A stretch of 64,000 bases of DNA from Rhynochetos jubatus (lineage: Eukaryota > Chordata > Aves > Eurypygiformes > Rhynochetidae). Each line of letters begins with the position of its first letter. The stretch's first letter is position 1. A program made the position numbers and the translations under genes. The notes under the pieces were generated by a model. That model was given only the letters and a program-made list of their open reading frames with translations. It was not told the DNA's origin and searched no databases. Shown piece after piece: positions 34,541-48,400 of this stretch. Location: the NCBI GenBank assembly GCA_027574665.1, contig CM050651.1:1303501-1367500 (forward strand), read 5' to 3'.

Positions 34541-36241
34541 TTGATTTATTTAAAATTCACCTCAAAATGCATTGTTTAGTTTCTTTTTTAAAATGAACAT
34601 TCAAAGCATCAAAATATTACTAATTTAAAAAGAACCTTTGTTAAGAATAAGATAATTTACATACTGTAGATTGTGTCTGTGAGGGGAAAGAAACAACTAA
34701 TGGTAGATTAGGCACAGTACTAAGGCCAACATGCCAGAAAACAACACAGCTCAACACTCAACTTTTAAAAGATCTGGACAAAAACCCATTGGGTGGGAAA
34801 ATAAAACCACCACTTACTCAAGGGTGTTTGTGTAAAAAAAAAAAGTGTTAGTAAGTTTTCTACCTAGACCTAACTCATTCACGTATTTAAAGAACTATCT
34901 TCTTCCAAATAACAAAAAAATGTTTCTAAACCAAGTCAGATTATTATTTGGAACTGGCATAGTAAAATAAAAGATCACAGTATACAGAGCTTAAAATCCT
35001 GTACCAGGAAAGAGCAACAAGTGGGATCATTTAAGTATATTATATAATTTTTAAAAACAGAGATATAAAATATCAGTTGCATAGGGATTTAAATATAAGG
35101 CCAAGCAGGAGATTAAAGTAACAGAGAGATCGTAAGAAGGGCACTATGGTGTCAAAATATAGTATTTCCGTTTGAATTAATGTCTAATTCAAAATCACAG
35201 TATTTTGCTAGTACTACAAACAGTGAATGTCAAACTGTCCCATTTATCTTGAACTCAAAACTGACATTAGAACATCTAAATAGTAAAAAACTAAAGCTCA
35301 TTGTCTAAACCTGATCAGTGTATTAGCACAACAGTGCTTTGTACGTACCTGATTTATATACTCTACCTTCTGTAAATAATATAAAGGTTATTTCATGTTA
35401 ATACATGTGAGATCACAATTTTACTGCTTGCCATCAGTGGTTTGCAGGCTTACTTGATATTTAATTATTCAGTCTTTAAAAGTGTAAGATCCCACCCTGC
35501 AGAATCTTCACTCATTGAACACAGAACACTGCCATTAATAAAATACAATAGAAGTTCCACCACTACTAACTAACATATAAGCCAGGATTGTAGGTCTAAA
35601 CCCAGTACAGTTCATTATTATTAACTCACAGCAATTTTTGTTAGGAAGGTAACCTGTAGACTTCCAAATAATCTTGTGTGTATTAAATATAAACAAGTAT
35701 GTACTAACGGTCATTTCTTGGCATTTCAAGTAGATTATTCAATTGTGAAAGTATTTCTGCAAAATCAATTTTAAGTTGTTAAATTGAAGTTCAAATATTA
35801 ATTTCTGTATTTACACGTAGCTTAATTAACCTATAATTGTAAGGAATAGTAGTGTAAGGAAAAAAAAAATTCTCCAGATGAATTAGGTGTTAAGGTACAC
35901 TAACCAGGAATACCTGAACCAACATTGTAACTGAAAGTGCATTAACATAGTAATACTACAAATGTGTTAACTACAGAACAAAAGGTTTTCTGAAAGCTAA
36001 GTGATACTATTTTACAGGTTATTTACAGGTTGCAATTTTTCCAGAGACCACAGAGCCAATTTTATGATCTTAAAATTCCTTTGATATATTTGAAGTGTCC
36101 TTTGGCTTCCATCCTATTCGGTCAAGAACCTATTCACACGCCACTGAATCAGGTACTGTACAGTCGAACAACACTGCCATTGTGGTTCTGTAATTCTTCA
36201 AAATTCACTCCTTTCTGTTCTTGGAAGAAAAAGCAGTATTT
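34541..36241 (-). other. GAB1: GAB1 3' untranslated region (minimal estimate)
   Basis: This is sequence after the GAB1 stop codon with no further coding potential. The first plausible poly(A) hexamers on minus are ATTAAA at 35460-35465 and AATAAA at 34545-34550, giving 0.8 or 1.7 kb. Mammalian GAB1 has a long 3' untranslated region, so usage further left is possible. Confidence 0.5.
34545..34550 (-). terminator. GAB1: GAB1 poly(A) signal candidate
   Basis: TTTATT on plus (AATAAA on minus) is the first canonical hexamer after the GAB1 stop, 1.7 kb downstream. The variant ATTAAA at 35460-35465 comes earlier. Chosen only by motif. Confidence 0.3.
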
Positions 36242-36400
36242 TCATTTCACACTTTTCGTAGGTGTTTCAGATTCTGTAGACTGCCTTCCATCAGTCCATG
36301 CCTCTCGTGTGCTCTTCAATGCTAGCGTTTTCTGCTGGTCAACCACAACGTAATCAACTCTTTCATCTGCCACGCTACTGCCTGAGCCACTGCTCTTCTT
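36242..36400 (-). CDS. GAB1: GAB1 last coding exon
   Basis: 52 codons and TGA (36242-36244): [20 protein letters not shown] to [15 protein letters not shown] is the second SHP2-binding tyrosine (human Tyr659). It is almost identical to the human C-terminus. Confidence 0.97.
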   Translation of the reverse strand, partial: KKSSGSGSSVADERVDYVVVDQQKTLALKSTREAWTDGRQSTESETPTKSVK

Positions 36401-39400
36401 CTGGGAACGGCAAGGGAGAGTGAAAAACATATGTTAAAATAAATAAACAACAAAAAGTAAGTAGATGTTCCAAACAGATATAGAACAAGCACACGTTTGT
36501 CTTAAAGATGCAACATAGGCTCTTTGATTGACTCTTTGACAAACTAGTTAAGATGATCTTGTTGGAAGCTCCCTCTTTTCCAGCAACTACCTGTGAAGAA
36601 ATTTTAAACTCTTGATGGCAGAAATGCAAGAGGAAGATCTGCTTACCTTACGAGGTGGGGTAGATTTTCCCGAATCTAGATCTAGATCTAAATATTCTAC
36701 TTGTTTATCTCCTTTAGGTTTTACCATAGGGCTGCTTCCTCCATCAAGACCGTTGCTTCCAAACAAATTCTGAAATTATAATATAAATAACTTCAGCTAC
36801 AAATGTACATACTGATGGTCCACACTATCAAATACACTTATTATAAACTGTCAAAATATTAAAGGTTAAATGAACTGAGAGGCCTTGCAATCAATTAAAC
36901 CATGCAAATTTTACTGACATTGTATAACAAGGGGATATATTCTAAGTCAAAATTGGGACAGAGATGAAAGCCAAAGTGGGGGGGGAAACCCCAAATCAAC
37001 CCCCTCAAATTTAAGGTTCCCACCAAACAAATCTGTGTCTTCCACCTAATGTCCTTTTCATATCGCAAGAACGGAGTGTGGTTTGTTCTTTTTAAATGAA
37101 GTTGTTACATCTCAAATTTAGCATTACTTAATTGCAAAATCTTTTATTTCCTTAAATTGCTGTAAAATACCTTACAAGAATTTCAGCCTTACAATAGTGG
37201 CGAAACTTGAAACTTATGCATTTCATTCAAAAGCCCTCATGATCAAGCTGAAAATCAAAATGTATTATTCAACTGATAACACCAAAAGATTAAAACTTAA
37301 GAAAACTTGTGTAGGGCTGCGTGAACTGAAGTTCCATCATATATACCTAAATTTCAATTAGCCCAGACTTTTACAACCTCACCTCCTCTGTCCTCTCCCA
37401 GCCTGATCCCTCCCTCTTAACAGGTGTTATAGGAACAGTACAATAGAAGGACTCTTCTCTAAAAGATAAAGAAAAAAAAAAGGAAGACAGAGGGCAGCAG
37501 TCAGCAAAAAATGACGAGGAAGGCAGAAGGAAAGACAGAAGGGTAAGGCTGTCAGCAACTTGAAAGAAAAAAGCAGAATATTGCTGATTTTATTAAATAA
37601 ACCAGAAGTCTGACAAGTCCAAACAAGATGCTTCGAAGCTGATGAGAGAGAAAGATGAAAAAGTATGGACTCCTTTCTAAGATGCAGAACAAATAAAATA
37701 TTTAAAAGCATCTATTCAACTGGCACATTTTAAAACAAAGGCCTTGAGTTTTCTGGAAACATTCAGGTTCTCTAGAAAATAAAAAAAACTATGGGTTAAA
37801 GCTTAAGGGGCTGGGCTTTTTAAATAGAATGTATCCATTACATCTGTATCGTCCAACTCATTTAGTATTAAGCGGTAGTAGTGACAAACAAACAACTGAG
37901 ACAAAGTTAATTTTTGTTGCCCAAGTTCTCTAAAGAAATTTCTGCATATCTTACATACAAAAATCAGGTTCTGTATCAATGTTTCCAGCATAAATTAAAA
38001 AAAGCTATTACTCTTTAAACAAAAAATAATCTGTTGTTTCAAACAAATTAGACAGGCAGAACATATGCATTAGAAAACAGAAACTTTAAATATATGTAAG
38101 TGAAAATGAAAGGAACTCTGTAGAACAACCTTAAAGAATGAATGGTGCAAGCAAATAGAAGATATTAACAACAAGCTGCCTGAGCTGCGATATTCATTAT
38201 AGTGTCTTGGCACTGATGTTAAACCCCTGGAAAGGGCACTGTAAGGAATCAACAGAAACCCTCAGTTTGAACCTGCAATTCTGCCGCTGGAGAACTGCAG
38301 GCACAGGCCATTCTAAACCGTTGTGTAAAATGAGATGTTCCCTGCAGCCATGAAATGGGACATTACCGATTACTTACCAACGCCTCTCACAAGAGAGGGG
38401 CTAAGTTTCTACACCATCAGCTCCCCACTGCAGAAGGGCACTTCACCTGGGAAGCGCACCTGCACTGCTGGCAGGTCAGACAGGGCACGGAGCCCCGGCC
38501 AGGATGCTCTGCAGGCTTGGAAGCTTGCGCCCAGTCAGAGCTGCAGCAGAGAGTCAGTGGGAGAGGGTCGCTCAGGGAGACCCAAGAGGCAGTATCCAGT
38601 GGCAGCAATGGTGAGCTGCAGGGGAGGGAGATGGGAGAAGACCAGGGAGGGTATCCAGAGCAGCAAGGGATGGGGAAGCAAGCAGCACTGCAAGAGGAGT
38701 AGAGTCCAGGGCATAGTGAAATGGGCTAGCACATGTCATATGAGGAGGTAAACAAACGAACAGCACAAAAGAGGTGCTAGACAGGCCCTCCCCAAAGGTC
38801 TTTCATAATGCTTCATAGATGGAAACCACTGCTGTATTCCCTACTAAAAACCCAAGCCATAAAAATGTGGAATGCATTGAACTATACAGAAGAAAAAGCT
38901 GAGCTCAAGACACAGGTTTTCCTGCAGTGCTTTAGGGGTATTGTGGACCACATTTTAGTTTAGGCCTAGGTTTATTGCTACTCTCTTACTGTAAAATAAT
39001 GTTACTGGTTCTTCTCCTCTCTGCCCTTCCCTCCCAACCAAACAAAAAACACAGCTTGCAGTGCAATAAGTGAAGAGCTATTAGGAAAAGTTAATGATAC
39101 ATTCTGAGTCTCAAACTTTATTATCTGAGAAAATTCTCCCCCAAAGGGGAAAAATATAGATACTAAATAAATACACACATATCCTTTCTATACTCGTTTT
39201 TGAAAGAAGCCTAATAAAAGTACCTATAGCTCAGTTTTTATAGAATATAAACAACAATCATCAGTCTGTTTTTTTCCCTGTTCCTGCCACAGTTCTTGGA
39301 AGAAGTTCTATTAAAAAAGGTTTTTAAGTATGTCTTAGAGGTCCCAAAATGGTTTATTTCCCTTGATGTCATAATACTGAACTGGTACATAGCTAAGGAC

Positions 39401-42400
39401 AAGGAATTACAAATAGGGGAGTTTCTAGGGAAAGAGAGGGAAAAAAAGGTCATGTATTGAACTGTTTTGTACCACAGATATGTACACTAACCATTCTCTG
39501 CATATAGGATTATGCTCTTAACTTCTTCAGTAAAATCTTACTGAAATCACAGGTTTTCTATGGAGATTTTTTAAATAATTATTTTGATCTGGAAAGCAAA
39601 TGAGGTCGAGTGGAAGGATCTGTGTTCGCATGTTTTAAAAGTAAGGACTGCACAGGAAGAGAGTAGTTAATACGTAGATTTTACATACTGGGTCTTCAGT
39701 GGACTGATTTGGATTCATGGATACATAATTCTCTTCACTGTCGTGCGAGTCACTGCTGGAAGTTGTGCTATGAACTGAATCCGGTCTGGGAGACATGGGA
39801 AACCTGGAGGAGCTAATTACCAGGAATTATTTTACAAACAATACATCTTGAATATCTTAAACCTCCTGGTAAACAACATAAATATATTAGAGTTGAAATT
39901 TTCATTCAAGTTTACTAGAGTATCACTTCTTTTAGTTATATACAGTCCCTTATATTTAATATTACAAAATAAAAATTCACATGGACACACTTGGCTTAAA
40001 TGCACATGAGCATATATACATACCCACACACATATACAAACACACACTTCAAAAGGGAATTTCAATTTGTAATATACAGACTAAAAATATAATACAGATA
40101 TACATACATTTATTAACACTCTAGTCAACAAAAACAATCTAAAAGAGGAAAAGCTAAGAAACTTACTCTCGCGCAAAGCTTCTGGTGATAGGAGATCTGA
40201 CCGGGGCTTGTAATTCTTCCCATTCAGGCAGAGGCTTTATTTCTAGTGGAGCTGGTTTTGCTATAGAAGAAACAGACAATCTTAAAGCACAGAGCATTCC
40301 TAAACAAACCTGAATTTAATAGCTTTTCAAAGCCTTAATACCAAAAAACACTTTTTTAAATAGTAAATGTCCTAGCAAGGAAAAGGAGACACTGTTCATT
40401 TCTCAGAAAGCCATGATACATGAACTTATATTTTTAATCTTTCCAGGTACTGAAAGCAACTTCAAGTAGAAAAGAACCCACAATATAAGCATTTTGCAAG
40501 ATATACTTCTATGTAGGAATTCTGTTTTGAAAAGAGACTCTGAAAATGGCAGCATCATGTTCTGTCTTCACTCTGTCACGATGAGTTGGTGAACTGATAA
40601 GCCCAGGATCAGGCTGACGGACTGTTTCAGCACAGCCAATTCTCTCCTTGTCTTGTGGACAATTATTATTATGCAAACCTTGCCCTCGCTGTATACATGT
40701 GCATACTAGTGAGGTTTCAGAGCTTGAAGTGTGGGCTGAACCTGCAGCTAAGAATACGTTTGCAAAAGTGAGATGAGCCAAAACCCAGCTTCAATTCCAA
40801 GAGGTGCTTGGCTTGCTTCAGTGCTTACCAACGGACGACCAGAGTAGCAACGTGTTTGTGCCACTAGTGATGGTTAACATTGTTCTAGAAAAGATGCCAT
40901 TTTAGAATTCCATTTTCAGAACAGAACCACAAATAAACCACAAATAGACCATTAGTGAGAAATGCATTATCTGTCCCTCCAGCTTGTATGCTTCACACCT
41001 AAACATTTTTTCTTGGGGGGGAGAGAGCGGAGGAAAGACAGACTTGTGGGGAGAAAAAAAAACAATTAAAAAAACCCCAATCACACAAACTGCTGACACA
41101 GTTTGAATCTCAACTTCATCTTCCCTAAAATTGTTTTTAGAAAATAAAACACACTGTCATTACAATAACACCCCTTCCTCACCTCACCCTCCCCCATCAG
41201 TTTGCTGCCTATTAGCAGATTTACCAAGGTCAAATGTCAGGCACAGAGCTCTAGTTGATGTGGAGTTAGAGCTGTTCTAAGTGATCAGATGAGGAACTGG
41301 CAGGGATCAGTTGCTTAACCAGTGCGGTTGTCTCACAAGGAAAAAGCAGAACTGTACTCATCACAATTTCATTACACTCATTTTTCAGATGGAGTTTACT
41401 GAAAAGGCAGCTATTATATATACTGAAGATAAGGACCCCCGATTCAAATTTTCTGGATAAGTATCAGTCTTTAGCTTCCCAAACGGTTTTCCCTGTTAGG
41501 AAGTCGTAAGTATATGACAGTATAAGTTTTAACACTCAAAGTACATCAAGCCTACTCCAGTAATTCTGCCACTTTAACTCACTTGCTCATAAAAAGCTGT
41601 CCCCACAAACTCAGAAGAGGAACTACAACTCATCTGTCCCTAGATATAAAGAGATATAAGAGTGGCAGAACTGAACTTGACGTAGGCAAGATGACACAAA
41701 ATGATGAGCTTTGCTCGAGTCCTCTGTAGAGGTCTGAGACTACCTGGTGTGTATAACTGGCAAGAAATATATAATATTGTGTATAACTCCAGCAGAAACA
41801 GTCAGGACTTTGTCCAAAGCACACTGAGAACAGCAGGAATATTTCATCCAGTTGCAATGGGCTTCAACAACCCAAGGTAATGATGAGTGACACTTTTGTG
41901 AGATCACTGAAATTATTTGTCCTCTACTTCTTGTGACTACATAAGGCGCCACCTGAGCACCTTCAATAAAGCCCAGCAATGCTCATTAGGATGCATAAAT
42001 AAATCTCTGTACTAGCAAGTGCTTAGGGGATTGGTATTTTGCTTTATTTCAGCGTTTACTTGGGTCTCCTGCTAAACTGTGGTTACAGGTTATTGCCTAA
42101 CAAAATATATTTCAAGCAACTTACAGTAAGTTATATATACTCATTTCTAAATAAGCAGACAAAAGTAAATTCAAAATATGAACAGCTACAACTTAAGAGA
42201 TCAGAACACCCATATTAAGGAAATGTTTCCATATGCTGTTCGAGCCAGAAAGATTTTAATTCCTTACATAGAAAACTTTATGCTTGTCAAGGAAAACGCA
42301 TCCATGATCTTAGATTATAACAGAAGTAAAAAGACTATACAAGAGTTATTCTAGAATAACAATTTTCTTTACTTAATTTTATAAAACCCCACATACATAC

Positions 42401-45400
42401 AGTGCTAATGTACATACCCTTTCTTCTTGTAGTAAAGTCACCTATGGTTTGTGAATCTGTTCGCTCTAAACCATGTGGTTTAGGTCTTAAAATTTTAGGA
42501 CTTTGACCTAATTGGTAAAAAGAAGACTCTCTTAATATTCTATTTGTAACGGGAAAATGGAATTTTGTAAATAAACAGCACAACCCCCTACAGAAAGGTT
42601 AATGCCACAAGCATAAGCAAGCTGCTGAAGGAGAGTTTTACAGTCTAGCTAGGTCTCACACTAAGGGCTTGAGCACCAAACCAGAAAGAAAGCATTGCAT
42701 GCAAGTAATTTGTTGGAGGCAAACATAAAAGGTGTACAAAAAGGCTAAAAAGTGCATGAACAAATACTGAAACTAGTAATTACTATTAACTCGTTTCATG
42801 TTGCATTACCTAAAAAATTCCATACTTGAGGAATATTTAGCATGAGAAGAGAATAGTCAAGATGTAAGCTGAAGTACCCTCAAAGAAATTAAATCCTCTT
42901 TAGTCACAGTATTACTTTTGAAACAGTGATAGTCTTGGGAGGTCTCCTATCCACTGTGCATCTCCCACTTGAGAAGCCTCAGGAATCATAGAATGGTTTG
43001 GGTTGGAAGGGACCTTAAAGATCATCTAGTTCCAACCCCCTGCCATGGGCAGGGACACCCTCCACTAGACCAGGTTGCTCCAAGCCTCACCCAGCCTGGG
43101 CTTGAACACTTCCAGGGATGGGGCATCCACAGCGTCTCTAGGCAACCTGTTCCAGTGCTTCGCCACCCTCTCTGGGAAGAACTTCGTCCTGATATCTCAT
43201 CTAAATCTCCCTGCTTTCAGTTTAAACTTGTTACCCCTTGTCCTATCACTACAGGCCCTTGTAAAAAGTCCCCCACCAGCTTTCTTGTAGACCCCTTCAG
43301 GTACTGGAAGGCTGCTATAAGGCCTTCACGGAGCCTTCTCTTCTCCAGGCTGAACAAACCCAACCCTTTCAGCCTGTCCCCATAGGAGAGGTGCTCCAGC
43401 TCTCTGAGCATCTTTATGCTCTGGACTCGCACCAACTGGTTGATATCTTTCTTGAGTTGAGGGTCCCAGAATTGGGCACAGTACTGCAGATGGGGTCTCA
43501 CAAGAGCAGAGTGGCAGAATCCCCTCCCTCGACCTGCTGGCCACACTTCTCCTGATACAGCACAGGATACAGTTGGCTTTCTGGGCTGCCAGCACACACT
43601 GCGGGCTCATGTTCAGCTTCTTGTCCACCAGTACCACCAAGTCCTCCTCCTCAGGGCTGTTCAATCCATTCTCTACCACACTTCTTCCACACTGCATTTC
43701 TTAAGCTAGTACCCCAGAAGTCTGTATCTCTCTTCACCAAAAACACCTCTCCAACCTTGCAGACACATTGGGACTCTCCTTCCAAGCTCCCAGCCTGCAT
43801 ACTGTCCCCCCCCCCCATCATGGCACCACAAATGACCCTGTCATAAAATTAATTCTCTAAACCCTTTTTTAATTGCATATAATTTATTAGTGCATCTACT
43901 GCACTTGTATATCATTCCTCAATATCTTATGCTATCATGTTATTGGCATAACATTCCCCTGGTGTTATGCTATTACACAACATAACACTTCAGATGACTC
44001 TGGTAACAAGGTGAAGAGTAAAAACAGAGTGAACAGTGGAGTCAATAAGCTCCCTATAAACAGTAATATAACCTCTCCCCCAACACAGAAGTTCTTAGCC
44101 AACTTGACAAAACTCTGCGAGTGTTTCAGGTCACATTGTCTACTTTCAATAAATACAATCAATAATGCGTAATAACCCTAACCTGTCATAAAAGTTTATC
44201 TGAGAAAGTGCTAACATTAGAAAAGGCAAGTGCCTTCAAGTGGTACAGCAAGAAGACATATGAAAAGTAAATCTTTACAATAAACCAAATGAAAAGTTTA
44301 TGTTAGAAAGTTGCCCTACAGCAAAAAATGGAAAAGGACAGGTACAGACTCAGATGTGGGCTGGTGCTACCAGCAATGAGTGAGAATCCTTTGTGAAAAA
44401 TAAACTTGGCAACAAACACCAGGAGTTTGCAAATCTCTACCCCAAGGGTTTTGCATATGAAGTGCTCTATTACTGTTATCACTGAAGTATTGGGAATAAT
44501 CAAGTAACAACAAGAAAGGTAAACAGAAAGGTTTTGTATTGTATCTTAACTTCTACACAGTGCTTCTGAGACACCATGCACATAACATAACATCTATTTA
44601 TTTACCAGTAATGCTGCACAGCGACTTCCTTGAAAGGCCAAGGACATGAAATGACTTTCACACAGACAGTTCTTTTCCAATTTCAAAATCAGATGCTCCC
44701 TTAAGTGTCTCAAAGTGCCAATGAAAAAGACCAGCAGTTGGGCAATGCTGACCAAAGACCCAGATTGTAAAGGGGTACACAAAATATTTCCATGAAGTAT
44801 GCTGTTGACTGGAGCTAAGTCGAAAACATGACGTATCATGTTGGCACAGTTCATTCTGAGCTGATTTGATATTCTACAACTCTATCATAAAAGCTTGCCT
44901 ATATAAAAAGACCAAGATCTTAAATCAATTGAACGAATGTGGAAGTGCAAATTCAAACGTCCCTTATTAAGAACAATTTGTTGCTGAATAACATTACCTA
45001 AACATATTAAATTTGTGTTCCACAGTTTTATAATTTGATTTAAAAGAAATTTGGCCCAATACAAGTCAATTTAAAGTGCCAATCAATGCATTGACACAAG
45101 AGCACAGATTGTAAGTACAGTAAGAAAACTAGCAGGGATAACAGGGTTAATGAAATTACTTAATCAGTGTGTACTTTATAACCTCACTGCTCTTACAGCC
45201 AAACATAGGCTTGAGTGCCTGAAACCCATAATACAGAAGATAAGTGCAAGGAACTTAGGGCTATGACTCATTATTTCTACTTTTCTTAATGATGCTAATG
45301 TGGTCTCGTGCAGCTAACCTTGCTGAACTATGACTATACCCATTTGTAAAATATGGGTATTATGTAATTGCCTGCCTCATACTTAATTTAGCACTTATAA

Positions 45401-48400
45401 ACCATTCTGAGACTTGGAGAAGAGCTATATAAATAAGTACAGACCCCTATAATATTTCTCTTCTGCATCAGATAAGAACATACAAAATGTTCCAGTATAA
45501 AATAAACTCACTGAGCTTTAATCTCTTGCTGCTGAAAGACAGTTACACCTAAATAAACAGGGAGGTAAAACAGCATGTGCTACCAACTAGCCAAGATAAT
45601 GCAACTGCTGTAGTTTAATGTGTCACAGAGAACTGAAATATTTGTGGAACAGTTATTTTTCCTCCCTACAAAACAAAAAACCAAAAGGTCTAATCTCTGT
45701 TGAGGAGCTTATACCGTGAAACAGAAAACCTGGACCCTAGTTTTTTCCATTTAGAAAGATAAAGTAACACAAGCTAGGGCATAGAAAGCCCTTAATCATA
45801 TCCCTTACTCCCTAAAAAGCCTTATTTTTAGTAAATCCATCAGAAATTTTAGCAGTGTCATTCTTTAACAATTGTCAGTTCAGTCACTGTCTTAAGCCAC
45901 ATCTGTGAACAGTAAGACTTTTTTTTTTTTTTTTAGAACTTTGTATCTTAAGTACTACAACTGGAATTCATGGTGCTGTTCCCAATTAACCTCACCAATT
46001 TTCTCCGAGAGCACATCCTAGTTGAATAGAACATGGAGGAGAAAGTGCCTCACAGCTGTACAACGGACTGGTCCTCAACATTTCTATTCAGAAATAATCA
46101 TTAAAGATAATTGTCCTAGGGCCATTCTTCAAATCAGCTTAGTGAAGGAGGAAGGACAGTAGGTCTCTATGGAAAGCCTGGCTCCATACAGCATTCCAAT
46201 GCCAGCAATACTGGGGAACACATTTCCCTTGGTTTAGGCCCACAAGGCCAAATTTACCTCATCTAATGCTGAAGTACTCGCATAAGAAAACGTTTTTAAC
46301 TCGCATACCTATTCTGGGAAAGAGAAACCTGGGTAAAAAATTATAGGTTTTATTTTTTTTTTTTTTAACTGAAAAGGAAATAAACTGTGCTACAACACCA
46401 TGGGATGCAGACCTACCCCCCCCGGTGGTGGGAAGAGAAACCAAATAAATTATGGCAAATGAAACCAACCAAACAAGAAGTGAAAATGAGATGTTTTCAT
46501 TGTTCAGTCAAGCCATCACCTGTGAAATGCAAAGTGCTACAGCCAGGAGAGAACCTCAGCCTCTGCACATCCTATCAGACGAATACTGCGTAAGGGCACT
46601 CTGAGCTGAAAAATCACGAATGAAGTCTATTTTTCTAACAAATGACTGTTTGTAAAAACTGCCAAGCAGAACAAGCAATTATGGATCCAGCATTAGAGTG
46701 CACTCAGATGGCATGAATTCTGCTCCTGGCATTTTGGTGTGTGTCAATGACGCCTTTGTCCGAGAAGTCACCAGGAGAAGAGTCTGTTTCACATGTTTGG
46801 TTTTGTTTCAAATAACGGTTTAAACTGAAAAACCTTTTGGTTTTTCCATCGGCTAATGTATTCTCTTCCTGTTTTCCACAAAACACTTGGAATATAAAGT
46901 TGGGGGGGAGGAAGGGGAGTCTCACTGCAGCAAATTCCTGCATGAGAGTAGGTGGGTGCTAACATTTTTGGTTTTGAGGACATAAGCCACTCACTGAAGA
47001 GTCTTGCTTGTTTTCAAGCTATCGCCTTGAAGCACTAGTACTAAACAAGATTTCTGTTAAGAACGCTTCTTTCCTGACCGCCAGCTTGCTCCATAGCTTG
47101 CTGGCAAGAGATTTTACGTCAGGAAATTGCAAATGTCTCCACGAAAGAGGCCAATGCTCTATTTAAACACCAGCTATTTAGGGCTTAAAACTTTAAAGTA
47201 AATCTACTAATGTGACATAAAATTTAAGAAATGCGTGATCTTTTAATGCTGTTTCCTGGCCAACAGGACTAATCCTCATGAGACAAGGAGATCAGACGTA
47301 GGAATGCTACAGCAGTGCTTTACTTGGAACAGGAGGGAGAGAACAAGGGGCAAAGTACCACATAAGTACCCTGCATTCACAAAAGTACTTTCAGAGAGAT
47401 AACTAACAGCAGTTTCCCGTTTCCATTAAAAAATACAGCTCTTTGCCCATTTTCTCTGTAATTGGAAAAAACTGAAATTTGCACTGAGGTCCAAGAATTC
47501 CAGTACTCAGAACCTCTGTAGTTTTTTTCTTTAAAAAACAAGGATGGAGCTCCCAGCGTTACTCCCACAGGGTTTATTATTTGGCTTTCAATTCTGCAGA
47601 ATAACCTCCCCCTTTCTTCTTTTCCTCTTCCTCACCCCAATGAACCCTGATTCCCGAGTACACAGTCTTCACCACAGAGCTATACAAATATCCTGAATTT
47701 GCTTTTTCATCTCTGTTTTTATTAAGACTATTTCCTGCCAAGTACTTCTAATTAGAAACATGTATTTAGTTATACAACATTCATATCCATTTCCATACAA
47801 GTATCCAGCCACAAACAGGAATATCAATAATGTGCTTAGTTCTAGTCAGTGATACCACATGGATGGTGATAACTACAGCCTCTTCAGGGCAGTAAAAACA
47901 AACTGAAATCAATTTATTCTTTCACTTTTACAAAATTTAAAAAGCAGTCATGTAAAGAGATGCTCTCTGGTTTTCTTAGATATCTTTATCTTTTAAAAAT
48001 AACTTCTCGCAGAACACTGGTACTTCAAATGCTCCAGAAATTAAGAATGAATTGGAAAAGATATCTGATCCTAAAGAAGTCCAACTGCATCTGACAGCTA
48101 AGGTTCACTGGTATTCATAAAATATTTGACAAATGCCATAAAAACTACTCAGAAAATACCAGAGCTATTAATCATCCAACTAGTGTTTGACTGCTCTAAT
48201 TTGCAAGTAATTCTACATGCCTGTATTTAAAAAGCCCCCAAAGCATGATGAACTACAAGCATTCATTAGCAAAGACAGTGTTTCAAGACCTACAGAGTTC
48301 TGGCACATTCACTGTTGAGTAGTTTAAAGCTGCACTAAGACTCATGAAGCCCAAGGGATAATACTTGACATCACTTTCACTTCCCCTCAACACACACCCC

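Noticed and set aside
38335..38751. 138-codon plus-strand open frame
   Set aside because: It lies in a GC-rich patch open in several frames on both strands; no domain or splice context supports it.
43217..43697. Open frames of 123 and 126 codons on minus
   Set aside because: These are the reverse-transcriptase remnant of the CR1 element, not a host gene.
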